Notes under the pieces: generated by a model
Database searches by the model: none
What the model was told of the DNA's origin: nothing
Seen by the model: the letters and a program-made list of their open reading frames with translations, nothing else
Shown: one piece after another, positions 33,600 to 64,000 of the stretch
Position numbering within the stretch: the first letter of the stretch is position 1
Layout of the letters: every line of letters starts with the position of its first letter
From: Chamaea fasciata
Lineage: Eukaryota; Chordata; Aves; Passeriformes; Sylviidae
NCBI GenBank assembly: GCA_029207755.1
Contig: JARCOQ010000006.1
Coordinates: 5,434,846 to 5,498,845, forward strand
Direction: 5' to 3'
DNA: 64,000 bases
Program-made: the position numbers and the translations under genes

Positions 33600-36500
33600 A
33601 AATTTTTTTAAATCTAATATTCACTGTGCTATCCAGGAGCCAGATATGGTGGTTTCAGACCTTGGTGGTTGCTTTACCAGACTGAAGTCCCTGGTCATCA
33701 GGGCTATATTGCACATCCTCTCCTCTCTCTTGAACTCTTTGAAAGATAATAAAACTTGCAAAAGCATTACTTAATTTTCATGTGTTTTTGTCGTATGAAT
33801 ATTTCCTGGGGTATTTTGTGAAGGGCTTTTTGGCAGATGGTTTTTATTATTTGGATGTATACACCCTAGGCTGAGGCAATAAGGATTGTTCTGAGTGGAA
33901 TGGCTTTTTTGAAGAGGGAGACACTGCACGGTCTCATCAAGACAGTCCAGGTGTTCTCCCAGAGTTTGACCATAAATGCCTTTGGGAGGTACTTGTAGAG
34001 GTTTTCCATGTGTAAACCATAAACCTCCAACAGAAGTATTCCATAGGAATGTACATGCTGACGAGGGCATTTCCACAAAAGCATTTTACAATGCCAGATC
34101 AAAAAGGCCTAAAATTTACCTCCTGCATCTCTTGTGTAGGTTAAAGTTGGCTGCATGGTTTCTGTCCAAGAAAGAATATCACCAGATATTTCCATTATGT
34201 GTAGAGTAAGAGCTCTGAGATGACTTGCAGACAACAGCTCTGAAATTCTCACATGCAGGCTGTAAATGAGTTGCCCTTTCTGACAGCAGCACATTCCCAG
34301 TGTGTGAATTCATAAGTAACTGGAAAGGTATTGCATATTTTTTAGGAAACCATCTGACAGCTTGGAACTTTCCCTCCTTTTATGAAGATGACTTGGCTTT
34401 TACCATCCCTGTGCCCCTCTCTGTTCTTCTCCTTTAGTTCCCAAATTGCCTTTCCCAGCTGAACATCTCAGCGCCTTTATGCTGACATGCTCAGCACTGC
34501 CTGGCTCAGTGAACGCTTCCTAAGGGTTCAGGGTCCGGGGTCCTGTAGTTATCACCCTGCTGGGATTCCCTTGGCTGGGCCAGGAGGTCTGTGGTGGAGG
34601 CCAGACTGCTGCTAAGGCAAAACTGGCATCAAATGGGAGAAGGCATCTCTAGAAGATGATGTTAGGCAAAGCCCTAGGACTGGCACTGGACGTCCTCTGA
34701 AGCCACTGGCCAAACTGAATCAACTAGACACATTCAAGAGCTGATCCTGTCCCACTTCTCAGCCTTCATGGAGGTGCATGAAGGCATGACTGAAATTCAT
34801 GAAATATGATGGGTGTCACCCTGATCTTTTCAGCCTTCTGATGTTTACATTTTTGTACTGGAGTTCTCACCATTGTAACATAAACAAAGTGGATGCTTTC
34901 GCATTCCTCTCTGAGGAAGGACAGTTGATGAACATCTAATTTGACCAGTGGGGTTGGAGAGGTGTCAACCTCATTGCCCAATCCCTGATCAAACTCCAAA
35001 AACTATATAAATTGAAATCCCAAAATAAGCCTCCTTCTTTTTCACTCTGACAATGAATGTCCTTCTTTTTGTGTCCGTCTAGCGACAGTGGGCACCATCC
35101 ATGAAATGCCAGCATTTAAGTGCAAGTTCTTCCCATGTGGAAGATGTGTGTTTGTCACTCTAAGACAGGAAGGTGGTTGTTCTGGAACCCCATAATGTGC
35201 AATCAGCATCTATCAGTGCTCTTTGTTTGTTCCTCCAGAATGGCCTCAGGCACCATCACCTCTGGGTCTGTGGGACAGACATGGATGTGGGACAGACAAA
35301 CGCTGCTGCGAGGCACAGGAGGATGAAAACAAATCTCTGTCTCCTGCAAGATGAAGAGATTACCTGTCAGCACTACTAAAGGATGTTTAATAGCAGGGCC
35401 TGCTTGAAAACTTCTGCTAAGTCAAGCTCATTTGTTGTTTGGGAGAAAATTGGCTTTTTCTGCCTCCTCCGTATTACTGGTGTGAAAGTGGAAAAGTTGG
35501 CTGAAACCAATAAGTGTGTTTTCTGCCTTGCTGAGCAGACTAGACAAGTGTCTGATGGAAGGTCAGCAGAAAGACTCATCTCTTGACTGTCTTAGGTTGC
35601 AATGATGTATTTTATTCTCATATTTGACTAAATTATTTTTTCTCTTGGGGGAAAAGATAACTGTGCTACCCGGGAAAGACAAGGAATGATTTCTCTTGTG
35701 TTGAGTTTGGGCAGTTTGGGCAGGATCTGAGCCACCATATAGAGTAACCTGCTGGCCCCTGGCAAAGCAGCAAACTGCTGGCTGGATCCTGGTTGTCCAG
35801 GCAGCTCTTTTGGCGGTGCAGGAACATGTCAGGAGTGCATGACAGCACTACTTCAAGGAGGTCTGTGCTGTGTCTGTGCAGGCTGTGAGCACCAAGTTAT
35901 TCTCCAAAGGATATAGCTCCTTGAGGCAGCCTCACTGAGATCTTGTAAGAATTCATTTGGGTTTTTTCCCCAGTTCTACCAGTCTGGCAGAGCCCTCAGG
36001 GGATGTGCTATGTTTTATATTGCCTTTTTCAGCCTTGATTTTCTGTTGTCCACTCTTCAGGTTCTGCTCCTCTCCTATTAAGATGTTTTGCTGGCATGAG
36101 TCAAAAGTTTCACCACCCCTGCTTGTAACCTGCTCTTTAATACAGTCTGTAACGTGTAAGTTTCTCATTACACCAACATCCATGCTGCCTTTGGCTCAGG
36201 GTTGGCTGAACCCAGACCCAGTGCTTACCTGGCATGTAAGGCACTGGTAACACCTCCCATCCCATCTCAGTGAGTATGCAGAGGGTGGCCAGGCAGACCC
36301 AGAGGTGAGTGTGCCATTTAGCTAAATGCCAGCAACAAGGGCTAGGCAGGGTGTGTTATTACTGGAGAGGACATGTGCTGATTATCCATCTTGTTTTGCC
36401 CAGTATTGGTTTGTGCTGCCTGATTTTCTGTCCAAATGTGTAGGGAGTGCACCCTGATGTCCTGGAGGTGGGGAAGTACCTGATGGTTTCCTGGTGCCAC

Positions 36501-38839
36501 ATTTCCTCTTGCTTTTCCTGTCTAAATTTTGTGCCCAATGCCTATATGAATGTAGCACAGGGCTGGAAGGTGCACTTGGCCTGGTCCCTTATTTCTGCTC
36601 TCTTCTCCCAGCTGGGGTCCTTCCTCCTTCATGGAAATGCCAGTTTTTCCTGTTCTGGTAAGGAACCTGGAGCAAACCATGGATGGTGAGTGTGATGCAC
36701 TTTGGCCTTGAGCAAAATCATTCCTGTGCCAATCCCACTTGCACATTTGGGAGGTATCTTCTGCTTGCATGCTTTCCCATCCCCTGCTCCTGCCAGACAC
36801 CACTACCCAAGGAAAAAAAAAGTCTTGGGACAGGGCTGGTCTTTGATGGGCACCATCAAAAGTGGTCACCCAGTGGTGTGTGTGGGCAGAAATGTCCCCA
36901 CGAGGCTCTGATTGCAACACTGTACACGACAACAATTTCTTTCTTGGCTTTAGATAATAATCTTGTTGGGGCAGGGCACAACGCTTCTTCAGCTTGACAT
37001 GTTACTGACACCTGAGATGCTATTTGTGAAAAACACCATGGTTATGAAACAGAGAAACTAAATGAAAGCTAACATGCCTGAGGAAGTGAAGGAAAAAGAG
37101 GGCATAAACAAGAGTGACAAATCCTTTCCCTGTCTCTGGTGAGCCCATGGTCCTGGGCCACAAAGCCCATGAAGGCTCTTCAGCTCCCGGCATCTCCTCT
37201 GGCCTGGCTCAGCCCTCCTGTTAGTAGCTCTGCTGTGTTGAGCAGAGCCATCCCTTTATTCTCCTGTTTCATATCAGCACAACACAGGTCTCCATATTCC
37301 CTTTTCTGAGGTTATATAGCCCCTTGGATGGATGAACTTGCTCAGAAGAGTCACCAGCAGGAAACACCTCCTCTGAGAGTTTGAAATGGCACCAACCACC
37401 AGGAAACTTTGCTGTTGTGGTTCTAGCTGCCTTCTCCTACTGACACTTGCAGGGCTTCAGACTTTTCTTCCTTTTGCCAAATCCTCCCTGTCTCACCATG
37501 GAGCCATGACCAATGGAAATAAATCACAATTTTAGGAATTTATTTAAATGTTGCTATGAAAGAGGTCACGGCGGCCAGTGAGAGGCTCTATTTGTATAGT
37601 CACCCACAGAGTAAAGAAGACATTTGTTTTGCTTTGAAAAATAACTCTTTCATATGTAAAGGACATTTTGAGCTTGGGTGGAAGGCTGCAGCCACTGAAG
37701 AGGAGATGAGCTACAGTGGGATGTTCCCTCAGTCACACAGCCCAACCAAGTTAATTTGCAAGTTTTCCCTCAGGTTGTTTTGTGCATTGCTCAATGCACA
37801 TCACACACTGCAGCCAAATATTCATCCTGGGCTTAGAACTGGATGCACTGTAGGGCAATTAAAGTAAAATATTACCCTCTCCTCCTTAGGCCACAAGCAA
37901 ACACAGCTGCAGGTGAAGGCCAGCAGAGGAAGAACGACATCATGAAACCCAAGAGGGAAAGCGAACACCAAGCCAGCGTCATGTGCAGCTCAGCCACTGC
38001 ACCAGGACAGACTTTCCTCTTTGTGACTTTGACTTCTGTGCTTTCTGTTTTGCCCAGCACACTTTTATTGGGAAAGCTTTCAAGCACAGTTGTGCTATCC
38101 ACCACAGCTCACTGCAGAAGGATCTGTCCCTCTCCTGCTTTTCCAGTCCTGGTGGTGGCAAATGGAGCACGACATCCTCACCACCCTTCCCTATGAAGCT
38201 CCTCATGAGCCAGCAAAAGGCCCTTTAGTCACTCTCTGCCTGCAGCCCTGGATGGCCAGGGCTTGTCCTCTGGCTCACGCTGCTTCTGCTGGGGCAGGGC
38301 TCAGGGCTGGCCACCAAACTGTGTCCTTAAAGCATGGGAGCAACTCATTTCAGGTGGCAAGATTCCTCTCACAACACAGTGGGGCTACAAGAATAGAGTC
38401 TTTTCTTACAACAGCAAGGAAATTACCTGAACCCTGGGTAATTTTTAATTATTATTATTTTTTTTTAATCTAGGATGGAACAGTGCTGGTGCCAGTCCCA
38501 GTGCCACAGATACAACCTACATGGATGCATGCCAGTCCATGCCCAGGTACTTAAATCATGAAGGTTTGCCATTGTAGGCAGGCTGTATACAGGCAGTCAA
38601 ACTTGCATGCCAAGATCCAGGTGTGTCTGGGATGCAGTTCAACGGGATCACTTGTAGGAATCAGTATTATATGAAAGTGCTGGTAGAACTGGCCCAAAAT
38701 TTCTCAAGCTGCAATACCCGCTGCATCTTCTGCTACCAGCAAAACCAGGTTTTACTGAGTTCCCTTGCTTAGCCCTCCCAATGTCAAAGCCAGGGCTGAC
38801 ACCTCTGCACACAATGGCTTATGTGGCTATAAATACACC
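33600..38839. other. Intergenic DNA immediately beyond the FGFR3 3' end
   Basis: No gene recognised on either strand. In mammals the convergent neighbour at this side is LETM1; I found no LETM1-like exon here. Open frames up to 140 codons (for example 36522-36935 and 38090-38473) overlap in several frames and look random. Confidence 0.55.
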
Positions 38840-38891
38840 CACTAACAAATACAGAATATTGCCTTTCAACCAAAATTGCTATAAATTTATT
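38840..38891 (-). terminator. FGFR3: Likely distal FGFR3 poly(A) signal
   Basis: On the minus strand an AATAAA (38886-38891) is followed about 20-45 bases later by a GT-rich run (TTCTGTATTTGTTAGTGGG, about 38855-38835). That is the expected arrangement for cleavage near 38865. No comparable context appears further downstream. Confidence 0.55.
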
Positions 38892-39783
38892 ATGAATACA
38901 AAACCTGAACTGGCCAGGACTCACAAAGCAGCACTATAAAAATCAAACTCTCCTGGCACTACAAGTCCAGTGCCTGAAACACTTGGTTTTGCAAAGGACC
39001 CTCACAACTGGGAATAAACCTCAAAATTTATCAACTTTTTTATTTTTTTTTCTGGTAGAAGTAAGTTTCCCATGTTAACAAAAGCAGAATAATTTTATTT
39101 AGTGTTCATCTCACACCTTTGACAGCTGCAGCTGTCAGGCACAGAAGTACAGTATTAAAATAAACTGAACAGAGTTGCTCATTGCAAAAATCACACTATG
39201 CAAACCTGTGGATTGTAACATCAACAGTATAAAATGTAACAAAATTGGAACTTTTAATTTTTTTTAAGCTTTTAAAGATAATAGTCCAGGCTATAAAACT
39301 ATATAAGCATCGAATAAGAAATGTTAAAGTCAACAAGTCTACAACAGATACATCTTGTAAAAACTCAATAAATTATATATATATTTATAATATCTAGTAA
39401 CATTTAAAACCATGCACAGTTTTGTACATTTTCTTTTTTCAGTACAGGAAAACTCTTTGCTTCGAGTACTTGGAATGTACACAATTAGCAGACATTTGTA
39501 AGAAAATACAAAAAAATCCTTTTTTTTTATTCCAACAAACCAAAAATCTATAGAAATCTACCTTCTCAAACTTCCACTGAAGTAACCTCAAACTATAAAT
39601 TATTTATTTTAGGATAAGGATTCTGTGGCTCTAAGAAGAAAAAAATATCTTAAATGAGATGCTGTCATCCTGTTATTCTGCAACATTGATATGCAATATG
39701 CACTAGAGAAAAATGAAAAGAAAGAATTCAGGATGCAATTTGCTTTGCCTCTTTCTGGTAGTACATAAAGAAGTCTTCTGGAC

Positions 39784-39860
39784 AAAAAAAAAAAAAAAAA
39801 CCCCCCCCCCCAAAAAAAAAACCCAAAAAAACCCACCCCCAAAACCCAAAAAACCCACCC
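39784..39860 (+). repeat. Poly-A/poly-C low-complexity block
   Basis: Seventeen As are followed by eleven Cs and then alternating A- and C-runs. It lies within the predicted FGFR3 3'UTR. Confidence 0.9.
39801..39860 (-). promoter_or_regulatory. G-run block, possible RNA G-quadruplex
   Basis: The plus strand has C-runs at 39801-39811, 39822-39824, 39832-39834, 39836-39840, 39845-39847, 39854-39856 and 39858-39860. In the FGFR3 mRNA these are at least seven G-runs of three or more, separated by short T loops, which satisfies the usual G3+ quadruplex pattern. Adjacent poly-A (39784-39800) makes this a low-complexity block that may vary in length. Confidence 0.5.
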
Positions 39861-40847
39861 ACAAAAAATCCTCACCCCAAACCTCCCCCACTGTCAGCCT
39901 TATCCATGCTAACATTCTTTTGTTCACTCCTGTGCTTTTACACAGCTACCTGGCATTGAGGAACAAAATAGCACAGCATTCTAAACACCAAAAATCAGGC
40001 ATCACTGGCACTTTCCAATGTGTTAGACGCAAAAGAAATATGCAGCTGTAGCAGCTCTCCCGCAAACAGTGTCACTATTTTGCTCACATGGCATTTCTGA
40101 AGCCCAAAATACAACAGTACTGGCAAAGGGGAGAGCAAAAACCCTACCCCGCACCATCCAAAGTCAACATTTCACTTCGCTGCATACTTGTTATTAAACC
40201 GACCACAAAGAATACCTTCATTTGAAAATAGAAAAATAAACACCCACACCCCCTTAACGCACAGTGGTTAAACTGATGGAAGAATTCTTGGCCCTGTTTT
40301 TCTGAAATATGTAAAAATCATCTTTCTGCTGCTATTTGTTTGGTTTTAACCACTGGTGATGTATTGAAAAATAAACTTACCTTTGCTCACTGCAATCCAG
40401 GATAAACTAATATTTTTTTAATGAATACATATATATATTTATAACATTAAATGTAATTTGTTAAAGGACTGTACATCTATACATTCTTTCAATATTTCCC
40501 ATAAACACAAAGGAAAAACTTGATTAATATATTTTTTCTCCATTTTTAATAAGTTAAAAAAAAACCACCCTTAAGTTTGGTGAAATTTAAAGTTTACAGT
40601 AACGCTATGCTATTTAAACCAATGAACAGATATGTTAATGTCTATAAATAACTTTACAAATATACATGTTAAGGTACAATTTTTAAAACAAAACTGTGAA
40701 GATATAAAACAATCAAAAACATCATTTCTTTTGCCCAGATCAGTATATCCTAGATCGCAATGCTCGTATTTTGAGACTCTCTCTCTCAGTACTGCTTTAT
40801 GTTGCATTAGTATTATACATTCTTTTCTTTTAATATATTTATTTATA

Positions 40848-40878
40848 TATATACACGATATATTTATAGATATATACA
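40848..40878 (-). promoter_or_regulatory. Two Pumilio-type elements in the 3'UTR
   Basis: The mRNA sense contains UGUAUAUA twice (40848-40855 and 40871-40878). Both fit the Pumilio consensus UGUANAUA and lie about 60-90 bases 3' of the miR-99/100 site in the transcript. They sit in an AT-rich tract, so chance occurrence is possible. Confidence 0.4.
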
Positions 40879-40932
40879 CAGATTCTCTGGAATAAACCTT
40901 TTTGATATAAGTTAAAGGCTCTTGCCTACAGG

Positions 40933-40940
40933 TACCCGTA
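40933..40940 (-). promoter_or_regulatory. miR-99/100 family 8mer target site
   Basis: The mRNA sense reads UACGGGUA, the exact 8mer complement of the miR-99a/miR-100 seed (ACCCGUA) plus the A opposite position 1. FGFR3 is a reported target of this family in mammals. The site supports the 3'UTR reaching at least this far. Confidence 0.7.
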
Positions 40941-42118
40941 ACTTCTTTCTCCGAGTCACTGCACGTAGATGGAGCCAAACCTCTGGTGTCGAGGGGTGCA
41001 TGGAGGAGCTGCTCCCCCCTCTCACCTTTGGCAAGCAAGAACAGGCAAACCCCAAAAACAAGATTTATTACTTTTTCCCCCCCAACTGCCTGTTCTCTAA
41101 GGTCAGGCTGTGTGTGACTCGAGATGCAGTGTGGGCACCCAGGAGCCAGGTTTCAGGGCACCCTCTGCTCTCAGGTGGGTGATGCTCTGCTCCCCAGGGA
41201 CCGCACAGGGTCTCTGCCCATCCCTGGGCTCTGCTCGCTCCTGCCTTGGCACGGGCCCATCGCTCCCAGCCCCGTGCAAGGGCCAAGGTGCTGACACTTC
41301 AGATGACTTGACCACCTCTTCTTACTATTTTTTACTTTCATTTCTCCACGACAACTTGCATTTTACTTAGCTTTGTCTTCTCTTCTTCCAAAAAGGATTC
41401 CTTCTATGTAGCTGGGTAGCACGATCATGAAGCTATAAAAACGACGACAACAAAAATATAGATATTTTTATAAATATATGAATCCCTGCAGGCAACGTGG
41501 CTTTTCAGCTCCACCAAAAAGGTTCATGTACAGATTGCATAAGCGAAGAATTTCCACATTCTTTACACCTTTTTTTTTTCTGCGTGTGTTTCTTTTTTCT
41601 TCTTTTTTTTTTTTTTTTAAAGGAAGATTTCTTTTCCTCTTTTCTTCGTATTGCAGGCACAGAACGGTTACTCTGGCACTCGGAACGCAAGCGCGGAGGC
41701 TGGGAGGGCAGCACCCCCCAGATTCAACATTCTGCGTGGTTAAGAAAAATCCCTAACAAAATAAAAAGTAAACAAAACAACAAACGAACAAACAAACAAA
41801 AAAATCATCTAGGATAGGTCATCTTGGCAAGAGATTAGTTCCTTCAGGCCAAACAGTGCTTCTTGACTTTTCATACAGCAATAGGGAAAAAAGAACTTTA
41901 AAAAAAAAAAAAAAATTAAAAAAAAAAGTTAATTTTTTTTGTTTTGTTTTTACCCTGAACAGCTTGTCAACAACACAAATCTCCAGGCACCATCACACAG
42001 TTCCACTGGAAGATCCTTCACTACGGTTTCAGGCTTGGCGCCCCTCACTCGTGCCTCCATGGGCACACTGCCCACCTGCCCGTCTGTCCGTCCGCCTGTC
42101 CACGTGCCCTGGGGGTCC

Positions 42119-62724
<20,606 letters not shown>

Positions 62725-64000
62725 CTGAGAAAGGAAAAATCAAGCTGAAAGGCCCCTTTCTGCCACACAGGGTATCAGCTGGTGAGCAGATGCACTTGAG
62801 GAGTCTTTGGCATGTGCAGATTGACAGTTAAATTGCTACCTGCTGCAGTTAAGATAAATGACACAGAAATGCTTTCCAGCTAAATGACTCTCATACACAT
62901 AGAGAGGGTGTTTGCATTTCAGTTTTGTGATGAAAGGTTCATGACCAGGTTCTTGTCTTGGTAATGCCAGTATAAATCTGAAGTGGCTGCTTTTAAATCA
63001 ACAAGTGGAGTGATCCCAGATCAGGATGAGAATCTGGCCCCAGCATGTAAAAAGATACAGATGTACCTTTGGGACATTAGTAGCCACGAAGCATAAACAG
63101 CAGAAAGATGTTAGAACTGTAAAAGAATGTTGATGGGCCAGCAAGGGAGCAGAGAAAAAGTATGAGCTGAGTGCACTGGAAAATGTTCCTCCTCAGTGAG
63201 TACAAATGTAGTGTAGCCTCCTTAAGGGAAGGAAAGAAAAAAACGCCCCAGTGCCAAACTGGTTTATCATGTTTATGTTCTTTAAGTACGAGTGATTTTA
63301 GTTTTAAAGATTCATGTTACCTTTGAACAGGGATAAATTTTAAAACACCAGTGTTAGCATGAGATACTTTTTATAATCTGCCTCAAGTACAGTTCCTTGG
63401 CTGTGTTACAAACATTACATATTAACTCCAAATTAAGGCAGCAGCAGCGGCAAACTCGTTACACTGGGAAGAAAGAAAAAGTTTTTAAAAAAAGCCTCCC
63501 AAACTTTCATTTCTGCTAAAGGAAACACTACAGAGCTGCACAGACTGTGCTTCCCCTGCCACATCAGGGCCACATCCAGCCCCCCAGATCTGTGCTCCAC
63601 ACAAGGCCAAAGGGGGATGTGGGCAGGCAGCATCTGGGCTGCAAAACAGCAAGAAAGAGGGCAAAGAGTGTAAATGGCATCTCCTCCAGTTGGGTAGGAA
63701 AAACTCTCAGACATGGAGCACCAGTTGCAGAGGTATGTGCACTTCTGGCCAAGACAAACTGAGGGCACTGGTCCTCCAAGAACTGCCTTGGAGAACACAA
63801 TGGCCACCAAAGCTGTTGGGAAAGCCTTGCTGCTGGCCTCTCCTGCAGTGGTGACAATGCTCAGAAACACCACCCAGCATCACAGCCCCATCTCAGTGCT
63901 ACTCTGAAGCCCCTGTAATCTCTTTCCCCTTACTGACAAGGCTGTACGAAGTTTTCCCTCTTGTTGCATCCCTCTGAGATGCATGGGAGCTGCTCCCTTT
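62725..64000 (-). other. Part of FGFR3 intron 4
   Basis: Sequence upstream of exon 5. I looked on the minus strand for the acid-box exon, which should encode a run of Glu/Asp followed by DTG, and found none, so the intron continues past the window edge. The open frames here are unremarkable. Confidence 0.7.

Larger units (their letters stand above)
38865..42118 (-). other. FGFR3: Probable FGFR3 3' untranslated region
   Basis: Between the stop codon and a strong terminal poly(A) context lies about 3.25 kb of AT-rich sequence without a supported gene. It has several possible AATAAA signals on the minus strand (for example 41064-41069, 40838-40843 and 39603-39608) and known-type mRNA control elements. 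It also holds homopolymer blocks: poly-T around 41569-41620, poly-A around 41899-41938 and the A/C block at 39784-39860. The boundary is inferred; shorter forms using proximal signals are possible. Confidence 0.6.

Noticed and set aside
33340..33774. 144-codon plus-strand open frame
   Set aside because: Most of it is the translated TTTTA microsatellite; a 15-base period keeps the frame open. There is no family resemblance.
1..38839. LETM1 as the convergent neighbour
   Set aside because: Expected from mammalian synteny, but no LETM1-like exon was recognised in any frame.
39713..40051. 112-codon Lys/Pro/Asn-rich open frame
   Set aside because: Translation of the A/C homopolymer block within the antisense of the FGFR3 3'UTR.
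62725..64000. FGFR3 acid-box exon (exon 4)
   Set aside because: Searched the transcribed strand for an Asp/Glu-rich exon ending before the Gly-Val-Pro codons; none is present, so the exon must be outside the window.

Overview
The window is vertebrate nuclear DNA, most likely from a bird and probably a songbird. The supporting signs are CR1 LINE 3' ends, two solo LTRs that resemble songbird endogenous-retrovirus LTRs, short introns, and a receptor gene whose protein matches the FGFR3 branch ([20 protein letters not shown] and a C-terminal tail ending NGVIRT). The species assignment is inference.

The only protein-coding gene I can support is FGFR3, on the minus strand. Fifteen coding exons lie between 62724 and 42119: exon 5 (first half of Ig domain II) through exon 19 (stop codon), including both mutually exclusive Ig-III exons, IIIb and IIIc. 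All use GT-AG splice sites. The sizes are 170, 124, 191, 151/145, 188, 146, 122, 111, 191, 123, 71, 138 and 106 bases plus a 165-base coding part of the last exon, which is the pattern of vertebrate FGFR3. The IIIc form reads through without a stop to give 662 complete codons. The signal peptide, Ig-I and acid-box exons are not in the window and should lie beyond 64000. The 3'UTR probably runs from 42118 to about 38865. It carries an 8mer miR-99/100 site, two Pumilio-type elements, a G-run block that could form an RNA quadruplex, and a convincing terminal AATAAA with a GU-rich downstream region.

Region by region: 1-38.8 kb is an apparently gene-free flank downstream of FGFR3. It holds a minus-orientation solo LTR (5998-6688, 4-bp duplication GGAC), a MIR/L2-type relic (8418-8545), a 5S rRNA-derived fragment (13787-13893), a CpG-dense block (15061-15600), an old CR1-like relic (16862-17025), a plus-orientation solo LTR (26597-27271, 5-bp duplication TAGAC), several CR1 3' ends, and simple repeats including a 135-base TTTTA array. 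Then come the FGFR3 3'UTR (38.9-42.1 kb), the kinase and juxtamembrane exons (42.1-49.0 kb), the transmembrane exon (49.9-50.1 kb), IIIc and IIIb (52.7-54.1 kb), the Ig-III and Ig-II exons (57.3-62.7 kb), and part of intron 4 to the end.

The most interesting features are regulatory. They are the conserved alternative /GA 5' splice site after the transmembrane exon, which adds Val-Thr; the IIIb/IIIc cassette with two TGCATG motifs between the exons; the miRNA site and quadruplex-like block in the 3'UTR; and the isolated CpG-rich block with SOX-like motifs in the gene-free flank. I found no clearly novel protein system.
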